Below, one piece after another: positions 25,453 through 34,149 of a stretch of DNA of 64,000 nt (within the stretch, counting starts at the first letter, position 1; each line of letters opens with the position of its first letter). The position numbers and the translations under genes are program-made. The notes below the pieces were generated by a model. The model was not told the origin of the DNA. It made no database searches and saw only the letters and a list, made by a program, of their open reading frames with translations. The stretch lies in NCBI GenBank assembly GCA_003797895.1, contig RKQB01000010.1, positions 1-64,000 on the forward strand, written 5' to 3'. Source of the stretch: Cyclobacteriaceae bacterium YHN15 (GTDB taxonomy: Bacteria > Bacteroidota > Bacteroidia > Cytophagales > Cyclobacteriaceae).

Positions 25453-25672
25453 ATGAAAGAAGCCCAAATACCTATTTTGAAGAAGGACTGGGCTTGGGTT
25501 ACAGGATTTTTAGGAAGATGGGGGTGGTGTTTATAGCTTTCTGAAAGGGAAACATGATTTTGTAAGAAGGGAAGTACATTATATAGGTACTTCGGGAGAT
25601 ATGGCCCATTCCACTATCATTTCTGACGGTTCTGCACGTCCTTGGCTTTTGAGGTTTAAATATAATTTTTGA
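25453..25672 (+). pseudogene. Possible frameshifted gene remnant
   Basis: A frame from ATG 25453 reads MKEAQIPILKKDWAWVTGFL and stops quickly. In the next frame a protein-like stretch follows, including FLKGKHDFVRREVHYIGTSG and SDGSARPWLLRFKYNF, ending in TGA at 25670-25672. Together they look like a short gene with a frameshift near 25515. The ISDGSARPW segment faintly recalls the end of NuoD-like proteins, but this is too short to rely on. Identity unknown. Confidence 0.35.
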
Positions 25673-25715
25673 AACTCCCACAATAATTCTGTACATTTAA
25701 TCCACTGAACTTCCT

Positions 25716-25723
25716 TACATTTG
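25716..25723 (+). promoter_or_regulatory. Candidate -7 box upstream of the copper locus
   Basis: TACATTTG matches TAnnTTTG exactly and lies 18 bases before the GTG start at 25741. A TTTA at 25696-25699 could be a poor -33 element with 16-base spacing, slightly short. Confidence 0.45.
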
Positions 25724-25740
25724 AATCGTAAATACCATTT

Positions 25741-26121
25741 GTGAAGTCTTTTGTCAAAATATCGCTCCTAGTATTCTATGTGTTTTTCAACGCTGGGCTG
25801 GGTTATTCTATGCATTTTTGTGGAGAAGACTTCCAAAGAATCAATGTTTTTGCAGAATATAAAACCTGCTGTGAATCCAATACTCCAATGCCGGGCTGTT
25901 GCGATGATATTTCCAATCTGGAACTTCCTAACTCCGATCAACAGCTTTCCAATTTATTGGATTTTCATCCTTTGAGTTTTGATTATTTTGTTCCGGCTTT
26001 TCAATGGGAATTACCAACATCCCTGATTGACGTAACTGAGAAAACAGCCTTTGCTGATTCCTCACCACCTATATTTCACGACACACCGATTTATATTTTT
26101 TGTCAGGTATTTCTGATTTGA
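25741..26121 (+). CDS. HYC_CC_PP family small exported protein
   Basis: 126 residues from a GTG start. A hydrophobic leader (about 5-22) is followed by SMHFCGE (H25, C27), CC (43-44), GCCDD (52-56) and a late SSPPIF. This spacing matches the HYC_CC_PP proteins found beside metal-efflux or TonB receptor genes in Bacteroidota. The cysteines and histidine probably bind a metal, here copper or silver. It heads the cus region; about 340 bases separate it from cusA. Confidence 0.8.
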   Translation: MKSFVKISLLVFYVFFNAGLGYSMHFCGEDFQRINVFAEYKTCCESNTPMPGCCDDISNLELPNSDQQLSNLLDFHPLSFDYFVPAFQWELPTSLIDVTEKTAFADSSPPIFHDTPIYIFCQVFLI

Positions 26122-26157
26122 TAATTTTTTAAGACACAGAAGAGCTGTTCTCACTGA

Positions 26158-26182
26158 CCTGCCTGTAGACAGAAAGGAGGGC
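26158..26182. repeat. Decayed CCTGCCTG inverted repeat, copy 1
   Basis: CCTGCCTGTAGACAG followed by AAAGGAGGG. It resembles the cleaner element at 45062-45081 (CCTGCCT...AGGCAGG) with mismatches in the second arm. Confidence 0.5.
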
Positions 26183-26373
26183 AAGGGCACAAAGTTATTG
26201 AATTGACACAAAGACAAGAAGGTGAAAAGTAAAATCCAGGTATCCTAACACTAGTTCTATTTATTGGATTTAAAAGTTGAAGATCTGTAGGTTTTCAAAA
26301 TGTAATAGGCCTAGTTCCAAAATTCCTCTTTAGTCTTTCCCGTCTAGTACTCAGATTGGGTTCTGTGTTATAG

Positions 26374-26410
26374 ATCAATATCCACCAATATCCAAATATC
26401 AATTAGTATC
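26374..26410 (-). repeat. ATATTGG-type repeat, copy 2 (inverted)
   Basis: Reads ATCAATATCC, ACCAATATCC and AAATATC on the plus strand, the reverse orientation of copies 1 and 3. It lies 55 bases before cusA. Confidence 0.7.
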
Positions 26411-26464
26411 TGATTTTACTTCTCAAAAGTTAAATCATGTCCATTGTAGTTAGTTCATAAAACT

Positions 26465-29400
26465 ATGCTTAATAGAATAATAAAATTCTTCCTCGAAAAC
26501 AAACTGGTGACAGTAATCCTTTTGGTCCTTGTAGTGGGATGGGGGATTGTGGTAGCGCCATTTAATTGGAATACAGGCTTCCTGCCCAACGATCCTGTAC
26601 CGGTGGATGCTATTCCCGATATAGGGGAAAATCAGCAGATCGTCTTTACCGACTGGATGGGACGATCCCCTCAGGATGTGGAGGACCAGATCACCTATCC
26701 ATTGACCACTTCCTTGTTGGGAATGCCGGGAGTGAAATCCATAAGAAGCACTTCCATGTTTGGCTTTTCTTCTATCTATATCATCTTTAAGGAGGATGTG
26801 GAGTTCTATTGGAGCAGGTCCCGGATTTTGGAAAAGCTCAATTCCTTACCTTCCGGCTTGTTGCCCGAAGGAGTTCAACCTAAGCTGGGGCCTGACGCAA
26901 CTGGTCTTGGCCAGGTGTATTTTTACACATTGGAAGGAAGAGATGAAAGTGGAAATCCTGCTGGAGGTTGGGATTTGCATGAATTGAGGAGTATCCAGGA
27001 TTATTATGTGAAATATGGTTTGGCAGGAACTGAAGGGGTTGCTGAAGTGGCAAGTATTGGAGGACATGTGAGAGAATATCAAGTTGATCTGGATCCTGTT
27101 GCTATGAAATCGCATAAGGTATCCATGATGCAGGTGATGGATGCAGTGAGGCAATCCAACTTGGATATCGGTGCCAACACCATGGAAATCAATCAGGTGG
27201 AATACATAGTTCGTGGTTTGGGATATGTAAAATCCTTGGAGGATATAGAATTAGCGGTTGTCAAAGTTGTCAATAATGTGCCTTTGCGCATCAAGGATAT
27301 AGCTAAAGTCAATATTGGCCCTGCCAGCCGGGCTGAAAGGGCTATTTTGGACAAAGGGGGAGCAGAGGCGGTTGGAGGAGTTGTTGTGGCAAGATATGGA
27401 GATAATCCGCTTCAGGTTATTGATGCCATCAAATCAAAAATTGAGGAAATTACACCGGGACTTCCAAGTAAAACATTATCTGATGGTACAATATCCAAAG
27501 TGACCATTGTGCCTTTTTATGATCGTTCAGGACTCATTAAAGAAACGCTTAACACACTTAATGAGGCTATTACCCTACAGATTTTGATTACCATAATTGT
27601 CATCATGGTCATGGTATTTAATCTGAGGGCTTCTTTGATGATCTCTGCTTTGTTGCCGCTGGCAGTGCTGATGTGCTTCATTATGATGAAATATTTCAAC
27701 GTGGACGCCAATATTGTAGCCCTTTCAGGAATAGCGATTGCTATTGGAACCATGGTGGATTTGGGTATTATTCTGAATGAGAACATCCTCCGTCATTTGG
27801 AAGAGTCAGATGGTCTCAAAAATAAACTCCAGATTATTTATGAGGCGACCACCGAAGTGGCTTCGGCTATTTTGACGGCAGTAATGACTACAATAGTCAG
27901 TTTTTTACCTGTATTTACCTTGCAAGCTGCAGAGGGTAAGCTCTTCGGACCACTGGCCTATACCAAGACCTTCGCCTTGGTGGCGGCTTTGATTTTCACT
28001 TTGGTTTTCATGCCTGCTTTTGCACATTGGGTTTTCGGAGCCAAGTTAAAGTCCAAAAATTACAAGAATATCCTTCATGGGCTGATGTTGCTTGCTGGTA
28101 TTATTCTATTGTATTATTTCGCATGGGCAGGACTGGTTTTAATAGCATTTGCTTTAAATCACTTGATTCATGAATTTTTTCCTGAAAAAACCACGCATGG
28201 AAAATATAAGAATGTTGCCACCATGGTAATTGCTGTGGGGGCGGTAGCTTTCCTTTTGTCTTTTGAATGGAGACCTTTGGGATTACAGCAGTCGGTATTT
28301 GTTAATTTTTTATTCATTGTCTTGGTTATCGGCATTGTTTTGGGTGGATTTTCACTCTTTATCCGATATTATGAATCCATGCTGACATGGTGTCTGAAAA
28401 ACGCCAGGACTTTTCTTTTGATTCCTGCAATATTGATATTCTTGGCCTTGAATATCTGGTTGGGATTCGGGAATTTTTTTGGATTTGTGGCTAATGGTTT
28501 TGACAGGGTAGGATGGAATATTAGGACAACAGCATTATGGTCTGGGTTGACCCATACTTTTCCAGGAATGGGAAAAGAATTTATGCCGGCTTTAAATGAG
28601 GGGTCATTTCTGTTAATGCCTACCTCAATGCCTCATTCAGGAGTTGAAGCCAATATGCAGATTGTCAAACAATTGGATATGTTGGTACAGGCTATTCCAG
28701 AAGTAGAAATGGTAGTTGGCAAAGCAGGTCGTGCTGAAAGTCCTTTGGATCCTGCCCCCATGTCCATGTATGAAAACATCATTAATTATAAAACAGAATA
28801 TATTCAGGATGAAGAGGCCAAAAAACTTCGCTTTAAGGTGGATAAAGATGGACAATATCTTCTTGATATCCATGGAAAATCATGGTGGTTGAATAGGGAA
28901 AGCGGAGCGATATGGGATGAGGATATGCAATATATGTCTCAGAACCAAAGTAATACAATCCTTAGAAACATTCATAAATACCTGGTCTCAGATGAGCAGA
29001 GAGGTCAATATTTTAGACAATGGAGGGATGAGATCAAAACAGCAGATGACATCTGGGATGAAATACAGATAAGAACTTCGGGAATTCCCGGTGTGACTTC
29101 CGCTCCAAAGTTACAACCCATAGAGACCCGCTTGGTCATGCTTCAGACAGGCATGCGTGCTCCTATGGGAATAAAGGTATATGGACCTGATTTGGAAACC
29201 ATAGAAGCTTTCAGTATAAAATTAGAAAACTTGTTAAAAGAGGTTCCTTCCGTTAAAAAAGAGGCTGTTTTCGCAGACAGATCCTTGGGAAAACCCTATT
29301 TGGAAGTGGATTTGGATAGGGTTGCTTTGGGAAGATATGGATTGAATGTGGCAGATGTTCAGGAATTCATTGAGGTCGCTATTGGGGGAATGTCATTGAC

Positions 29401-30334
29401 TACCACGGTTGAAGGAAGAGAGCGATATGCTATCCGTGCAAGATATGCCCGTGAATATAGGGATGATCCTGAGGCCTTAAAAAGGATACTGGTTAGTACG
29501 CCAACAGGGGCTCAAATTCCATTGGGTCAATTGGCTGAGATTACCTACAGGCCGGGTCCAATGATGATCCGTGGGGAAAACACCTTCTTGGTGGGTTATG
29601 TTATGTTTGACAAACAAGCAGGATATGCAGAAGTATCAGTGGTAGAAAGTGCCAAAAACTATATTCAGGAAAAAATCCGGACCGGCGAGCTAAATGTTCC
29701 GGGTGGGGCATCTTTCGTCTTTTCCGGAAGTTATGAAAATCAGGTACGGGCGGAGAAGCGTTTGGCAATCGTAATTCCATTATCCCTGGCAGTGATCTTT
29801 TTGATTTTGTATTTTCAATTCCGTTCTGCGGCCATAGTTTTGATGATTTTCTCAGCCATTGCCATGGCATTCTCTGGTGGCTTTCTCATGCTTTATTTAT
29901 ACCAGCAAGATTGGTTTTTTAATTTCAATTTCCTTGGGACCAATATGCGTGAACTTTTCCAGATGCGGACTTTCAATTTGTCGGTAGCCGTATGGGTTGG
30001 GTTTATTGCCCTCTTTGGTATTGCTACAGATGATGGGGTGATAATGGGTACTTACCTCAAACAGAGTTTTGAAAGGATTCATCCTGAAAATAAACATGAA
30101 ATTAGAAAAGCAGTGATTGAGGCAGGACTTAAGAGGGTAAGACCTTGCCTGATGACTACGGCGACTACATTGCTTGCGCTGTTGCCTATCTTGACCAGTT
30201 CTGGACGTGGCTCTGATATCATGATCCCCATGGCCATTCCTGCCTTTGGAGGGATGACGGTGGCGTTGATTTCTTTGTTTATAGTACCGGTGCTTTATGG
30301 AAAGTACCAAGAGTTTAGAATTAATAGGAATTGA
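26465..30334 (+). CDS. cusA: Heavy-metal efflux RND transporter permease (CusA/CzcA family)
   Basis: 1289 residues, an inner-membrane proton-driven pump exporting copper or silver ions with adaptor and outer-membrane partners. The N-terminus has the PDIGENQQIVFTDWMGRSP entry region, and the proton-relay helix reads AIAIGTMVDLGIILNENI. The pore-domain blocks FLLMPTSMPHSG and RLVMLQTGMRAPMGIKVYG carry methionines typical of the Cus branch. It is about 240 residues longer than E. coli CusA: extra hydrophobic helices (about 530-640) and a soluble insert (about 775-860). Longer forms are known in Bacteroidota. Confidence 0.93.
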   Translation: MLNRIIKFFLENKLVTVILLVLVVGWGIVVAPFNWNTGFLPNDPVPVDAIPDIGENQQIVFTDWMGRSPQDVEDQITYPLTTSLLGMPGVKSIRSTSMFGFSSIYIIFKEDVEFYWSRSRILEKLNSLPSGLLPEGVQPKLGPDATGLGQVYFYTLEGRDESGNPAGGWDLHELRSIQDYYVKYGLAGTEGVAEVASIGGHVREYQVDLDPVAMKSHKVSMMQVMDAVRQSNLDIGANTMEINQVEYIVRGLGYVKSLEDIELAVVKVVNNVPLRIKDIAKVNIGPASRAERAILDKGGAEAVGGVVVARYGDNPLQVIDAIKSKIEEITPGLPSKTLSDGTISKVTIVPFYDRSGLIKETLNTLNEAITLQILITIIVIMVMVFNLRASLMISALLPLAVLMCFIMMKYFNVDANIVALSGIAIAIGTMVDLGIILNENILRHLEESDGLKNKLQIIYEATTEVASAILTAVMTTIVSFLPVFTLQAAEGKLFGPLAYTKTFALVAALIFTLVFMPAFAHWVFGAKLKSKNYKNILHGLMLLAGIILLYYFAWAGLVLIAFALNHLIHEFFPEKTTHGKYKNVATMVIAVGAVAFLLSFEWRPLGLQQSVFVNFLFIVLVIGIVLGGFSLFIRYYESMLTWCLKNARTFLLIPAILIFLALNIWLGFGNFFGFVANGFDRVGWNIRTTALWSGLTHTFPGMGKEFMPALNEGSFLLMPTSMPHSGVEANMQIVKQLDMLVQAIPEVEMVVGKAGRAESPLDPAPMSMYENIINYKTEYIQDEEAKKLRFKVDKDGQYLLDIHGKSWWLNRESGAIWDEDMQYMSQNQSNTILRNIHKYLVSDEQRGQYFRQWRDEIKTADDIWDEIQIRTSGIPGVTSAPKLQPIETRLVMLQTGMRAPMGIKVYGPDLETIEAFSIKLENLLKEVPSVKKEAVFADRSLGKPYLEVDLDRVALGRYGLNVADVQEFIEVAIGGMSLTTTVEGRERYAIRARYAREYRDDPEALKRILVSTPTGAQIPLGQLAEITYRPGPMMIRGENTFLVGYVMFDKQAGYAEVSVVESAKNYIQEKIRTGELNVPGGASFVFSGSYENQVRAEKRLAIVIPLSLAVIFLILYFQFRSAAIVLMIFSAIAMAFSGGFLMLYLYQQDWFFNFNFLGTNMRELFQMRTFNLSVAVWVGFIALFGIATDDGVIMGTYLKQSFERIHPENKHEIRKAVIEAGLKRVRPCLMTTATTLLALLPILTSSGRGSDIMIPMAIPAFGGMTVALISLFIVPVLYGKYQEFRINRN

Positions 30335-30367
30335 TATTAATTGATATTGGATATTTATAGATATTGA
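30331..30367 (+). repeat. ATATTGG-type repeat, copy 3
   Basis: TTGATATTAATTGATATTGG followed by ATATTTATAGATATTG. It starts in the cusA stop region and ends 37 bases before the four-helix-bundle gene. With copy 4, about 500 bases downstream, it forms an inverted pair around that gene. Confidence 0.75.
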
Positions 30368-30404
30368 TCTAATAATCAGATGTTTAATTTATAATATTGA
30401 AGTT

Positions 30405-30797
30405 ATGGATGATAAAAAGGGATATATAAAATTAGAAGATTTGGAGGTTTATCAATTATCAAGAGCATTATCGAAAAAGGCTTGGGCCATTTATTCAAAA
30501 TTGAATTGGCAAATGAGGAAGATAATGGGGGACCAGTTTATCGAATCTTCAGATTCCATAGGTGCAAATATTGCCGAGGCCTATGGGAGGTACCATTATT
30601 TGGATAGGATAAGGTTTCTCTATAACAGTAGGGGATCAAAACTTGAGTCTGTGAATCATTGGCTTAGCTTGATGCATGAAAGGGAAGTTATCAGCGATGA
30701 AGAATTTAATGATTTAAATGGTTTAGCTGAAAAACTAGGAATAAAATTAAATAACTACATCCAATCTTTATACAATTCAAAAAAGGAATTGAAATGA
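30405..30797 (+). CDS. Four helix bundle protein (S23 rRNA intervening-sequence family)
   Basis: 130 residues. LEDLEVYQLSRALSKKAWAI and SIGANIAEAYGRYHYLDRIR are the two signatures of the TIGR02436 four-helix-bundle family, first seen in 23S rRNA intervening sequences. Its role is unknown. It interrupts the cus operon between cusA and the cusC-like gene and is flanked by inverted ATATTGG-type repeats. Its stop overlaps the annotated start of the next gene (ATGA). Confidence 0.88.
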   Translation: MDDKKGYIKLEDLEVYQLSRALSKKAWAIYSKLNWQMRKIMGDQFIESSDSIGANIAEAYGRYHYLDRIRFLYNSRGSKLESVNHWLSLMHEREVISDEEFNDLNGLAEKLGIKLNNYIQSLYNSKKELK

Positions 30798-32317
30798 AAA
30801 CCGTTTTAAAGATATTTTGCAGATTGATCAGTGGTTTTTTGGGAAAAGGGTTTTGTGTTTTATCACAATATCCATCAATATCCAATATCCATCAATATCT
30901 TATTCTATTGCTAATATTGGTCAGTGTAAATGGATATTCCCAAAACCTCAACCAATACCTGGAACAAGCAATACACAACAATCCAAGTCTCCAAGCTTCC
31001 TTCAAACAATATCAAGCAAGTCTTGAAAAGGTAAACCAGGTAAGCCTGGAAAACCCTCAGTTAAATATAGGGGTGTTTACTAGACCTATGGAACTGTTGA
31101 TGGGTAATCAAAGAGCTGAAGCTTCCATCATGCAAATGTTTCCATGGTTTGGTATGTTGAAGACCCAAAAAGATGAGGCTTTACTCATGGCGGAAGCCCG
31201 ATACGAGGCCTTTAGGGAGGAAAGAAACAGGGTGGGTTTTCAGGTTAAGGAAACATACTTCCAATTAATTCAATTGGAGCATACCATTGATATTTCACAG
31301 GCGAACCTAGAAATCCTAAAGATCTTGGAAGAGGTGGCCATTATCCGTTACCAGGGAGGAAATACCGCTGAGGCTGTTTCATCAGTTTCAAAAGCAATTA
31401 GAAACGCCAATCCTGCAACAAGTTCACCGACCAACTCTGATGGAATGGGAATGGCAGGGGCTAGTAATTCCTCCAGCACTATGGGGCAAAGCGCTGGAAG
31501 TGCCGGTATGAATACCATGTCATCTGGCTCAGGTCCGGGGAAATTAACTGATATATTGAGACTTCAGGTACAGATTAAGGCATTGGAAAGTGAACTGGCC
31601 CAACTGGAGGTCAATAAAAGGCCTCTGATCGCCAGATTCAACCAGTTATTGGGTAGGGAAAAAAATGAGGCTGTTGTCATTGAAGTGCAGGAAAACCTGA
31701 GGAACCTCAATGGTTGGGAGGAAACCTATTTGGATAGTATTTTGGTTTATAACCCCATGCTATTGATGCTGGACAAAGAATCATTGGCCTACCAGAAGCA
31801 AGCTGAAATGGCAAAATTGGAGGGTATGCCAATGTTAGGTGTAGGATTGAATTACATGATGTTTTCCCCAAGACCGGAATCGGGGATGATTGGCGGTATG
31901 GATGGCATGGAGTACATGCCTTCCGGAATGGGCAGGAATATGATTATGCCCATGGTTACCATGACCCTTCCTATTTACCGTAAAAAATATAAATCCATGC
32001 AGACAGAAGCTACTTATTGGATGGAATCAGTCAATAATCAAAAGCAGGATTTGGAGAACTACCTTACAACTGAATTAGAAACTATCATAGTCTCAATCCA
32101 GGATAAGGATCGAAAACTTCTATTGTTGGAAGAGCAGATAGAATTAATGGATCAGACTTTGGATATTTCTGTAACGTCGTATGCCACTGAAGGGAGTTCT
32201 TTTGAGGAAATTCTCTCTATCCAAAGGGAATTACTCGATTATAGGTTGGAAAAACTGAATACTGAAATCGAGAGGCAATTGGCTTTTGCAAGATTGGAAA
32301 ACCTTATCGGTGTTTAA
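30794..32317 (+). CDS. TolC-family outer membrane efflux protein (CusC-like)
   Basis: 507 residues by the ATG overlapping the upstream stop. It is the outer-membrane channel of the copper/silver pump. An unusual leader of about 50 residues precedes the LILLLILVSVNGYSQ signal, and the ATATTGG-type repeat (30866-30899) is translated inside it, so the original start was probably near residue 33. A Ser/Gly/Met-rich insert (about 205-250) and a Met-rich stretch near MIGGMDGMEYMPSGMGRNM (about 365-383) suggest Cu(I)/Ag(I) binding. The periplasmic adaptor follows. Confidence 0.88.
   Translation: MKTVLKIFCRLISGFLGKGFCVLSQYPSISNIHQYLILLLILVSVNGYSQNLNQYLEQAIHNNPSLQASFKQYQASLEKVNQVSLENPQLNIGVFTRPMELLMGNQRAEASIMQMFPWFGMLKTQKDEALLMAEARYEAFREERNRVGFQVKETYFQLIQLEHTIDISQANLEILKILEEVAIIRYQGGNTAEAVSSVSKAIRNANPATSSPTNSDGMGMAGASNSSSTMGQSAGSAGMNTMSSGSGPGKLTDILRLQVQIKALESELAQLEVNKRPLIARFNQLLGREKNEAVVIEVQENLRNLNGWEETYLDSILVYNPMLLMLDKESLAYQKQAEMAKLEGMPMLGVGLNYMMFSPRPESGMIGGMDGMEYMPSGMGRNMIMPMVTMTLPIYRKKYKSMQTEATYWMESVNNQKQDLENYLTTELETIIVSIQDKDRKLLLLEEQIELMDQTLDISVTSYATEGSSFEEILSIQRELLDYRLEKLNTEIERQLAFARLENLIGV
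30866..30899 (-). repeat. ATATTGG-type repeat, copy 4 (inverted, inside the cusC-like leader)
   Basis: Reads CAATATCCATCAATATCC followed by AATATCC and ATCAATATC, the reverse complement of the copy 3 pattern. It is translated as part of the extended leader of the TolC-family gene. Confidence 0.75.
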
Positions 32318-32352
32318 GATTATAATCATTGAAAATTGAAATTCACAAAAAA

Positions 32353-34077
32353 ATGAAAGCAAATAAAAATATTGTCATTATCATCTTAGGATCCCTTTTT
32401 TTTGGGGGGATTTTAGGTTGGATGGTCAGAGGAAGCGGGGACCAATCCCAAAAATCGGAGAATGAGGTAATTGGAGAAGAAACCATTTGGGTTTCGCCTA
32501 TGCATCCCCATATCCGGCAGAATGAACCTGGTAACTGTCCTATCTGTGGCATGGAATTGGTGCCTTTGAGCCAATTTAAATCAGCAGGGGGAAGTGATCC
32601 CTATGTCATGGAAATGACTACTGAAGCAGTGGCATTATCAAATATTATGACCACCAAAGTGACCTCTGGACAGGCGGCACAGCAACTTCAGTTATCAGGA
32701 AAGATCCAGCCGAATGAACAAAGGATTAAAAGTATAGCAGCAAATTTCTCCGGCAGGATTGACCAGCTTTTTGTAAGTTTTACCGGTCAGGAAGTAAAAA
32801 AAGGGCAAAAGCTGGCCACCATTTATTCCCCGGATCTTGTCAATGCGCAGAAAGAACTTTTGGAAACGGTGAAGATCAAAGACCGACAACCGGCTTTGCA
32901 TCAGGCAGCGAGAGAGAAACTTAGATTGTGGAAAATTTCGGAAGCACAAATAATGGCCATAGAGATCAGCGGTCAGGTTGAAAGTCAATTTGATGTTTTT
33001 GCAGATGTCTCTGGAATAGTTACCGGTAGAAATGTATCGCTTGGTGATTTTGTGAGCCGGGGATCAGTATTGTTTGAAGTGGTTGATTTGAGTCAGGTTT
33101 GGGTCTTGCTGGACGCATACGAATCTGATCTGGCCTCGGTAAAAAAAGGTAATGATCTCAAATTCCGGGTTTCCTCTTTTCCGGGAAAGGACTTCAATGC
33201 CAAAGTTACTTATATCGATCCGATACTTAACCCAGAAACACGGACAGTTGGCATTAGAGCAGAAGCGAATAATCCCGGGATGGATTTAAAACCGGAGATG
33301 TTCGTTTCTGCCAATATTTCCACCACGCCATCATTAGAATCAGGATTAATGATTCCAAAATCAGCTGTCCTATGGACAGGGCCAAGATCTGTAGTTTATG
33401 TACAAGTAGGCGATAAGGAATCCCCTGCATTCGAAATGAGAGAAGTTACATTAGGAAACCGAAGTGGGGATAATTATATCATTCTGGAAGGATTGAGTGA
33501 AGGTGAAGAGGTGGTGAGTAATGGGGTTTTTACCATTGATGCGGCTGCCCAGTTGAGTGGAAATTACAGTATGATGCTAAGGCCGAAAGTAAAGCGTATT
33601 ACTGTTCCCCATGAGTTTACCAAGCAGTTAACAGCATTTTTGAAAAGCTATTTTTCTATAAAAGATGCCTTGGTAAAAACCGAACCTAAGGCTACAGCAG
33701 CCAGGGTGCCAGAAGCAGTCAAAACTTTGAGTGAGGTAGATATGAACCTCTTGGAAGGGGAAGGCCACAATACCTGGATGAATTTGTTGAAATCTATACA
33801 AGTCAGTTTGGAAAAGATACAAAACATATCCGATGTTGAGGAACAAAGAAAGCATTTCGAAACATTGTCTGATAATTTAATTGAAGCAATGGAATTTTTT
33901 GGAGTTGTGGATGATACGATTTATAGGCAGTATTGCCCCATGGCCTTCAGAGATAAAGGAGCTTATTGGCTGAGTTCTGAAAAAGAAATTCGAAACCCTT
34001 ATTTCGGTGACATGATGCTCACCTGTGGGGAAGTAAAGGAAGAATATCAACCCAGTAAATTAGCCACTTCCAAATGA
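32353..34077 (+). CDS. cusB: Heavy-metal efflux periplasmic adaptor (CusB family)
   Basis: 574 residues. ATG 32353 gives MKANKNIVIIILGSLFFGG as membrane anchor; the TTG eight codons upstream is unlikely. A heavy-metal-binding segment (47-72) contains MHPH and CPICGM. The usual adaptor hairpin, lipoyl and beta-barrel parts follow. A C-terminal extension (about 415-574) resembles DUF3347 and ends with a YCPMAFRDKG...NPYFGDMMLTC metal-binding-like block. It links the CusA-like pump to the TolC-like channel and may ferry metal. Confidence 0.92.
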   Translation: MKANKNIVIIILGSLFFGGILGWMVRGSGDQSQKSENEVIGEETIWVSPMHPHIRQNEPGNCPICGMELVPLSQFKSAGGSDPYVMEMTTEAVALSNIMTTKVTSGQAAQQLQLSGKIQPNEQRIKSIAANFSGRIDQLFVSFTGQEVKKGQKLATIYSPDLVNAQKELLETVKIKDRQPALHQAAREKLRLWKISEAQIMAIEISGQVESQFDVFADVSGIVTGRNVSLGDFVSRGSVLFEVVDLSQVWVLLDAYESDLASVKKGNDLKFRVSSFPGKDFNAKVTYIDPILNPETRTVGIRAEANNPGMDLKPEMFVSANISTTPSLESGLMIPKSAVLWTGPRSVVYVQVGDKESPAFEMREVTLGNRSGDNYIILEGLSEGEEVVSNGVFTIDAAAQLSGNYSMMLRPKVKRITVPHEFTKQLTAFLKSYFSIKDALVKTEPKATAARVPEAVKTLSEVDMNLLEGEGHNTWMNLLKSIQVSLEKIQNISDVEEQRKHFETLSDNLIEAMEFFGVVDDTIYRQYCPMAFRDKGAYWLSSEKEIRNPYFGDMMLTCGEVKEEYQPSKLATSK

Positions 34078-34149
34078 AATGTTATAAGTTAAAGAAAATC
34101 CTTAAAAGCTTTACTGGGGATGGGCTGGTTATATAACAGTTTGAGTTTT

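Larger units (their letters stand above)
25243..25740. other. Gap between the AAA ATPase gene and the HYC_CC_PP gene
   Basis: The gap holds the phased palindrome array (25249-25356), a likely decayed coding segment (25453-25672) and a promoter-like box (25716-25723). Otherwise nothing was found. Confidence 0.6.
26122..26464. other. Intergenic region before cusA
   Basis: No gene is visible. It holds a decayed CCTGCCTG...GGAGGG inverted element (26158-26182) and an ATATCC-type repeat (26374-26410). The rest is AT-rich without clear signals. Confidence 0.55.

Noticed and set aside
25499..25696. 65-residue minus-strand frame before the copper locus
   Set aside because: It overlaps the better-looking plus-strand relic and has no recognisable pattern.
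29601..30310. Long antisense frames inside cusA
   Set aside because: Opposite-strand frames of a well-recognised gene, with no family character.
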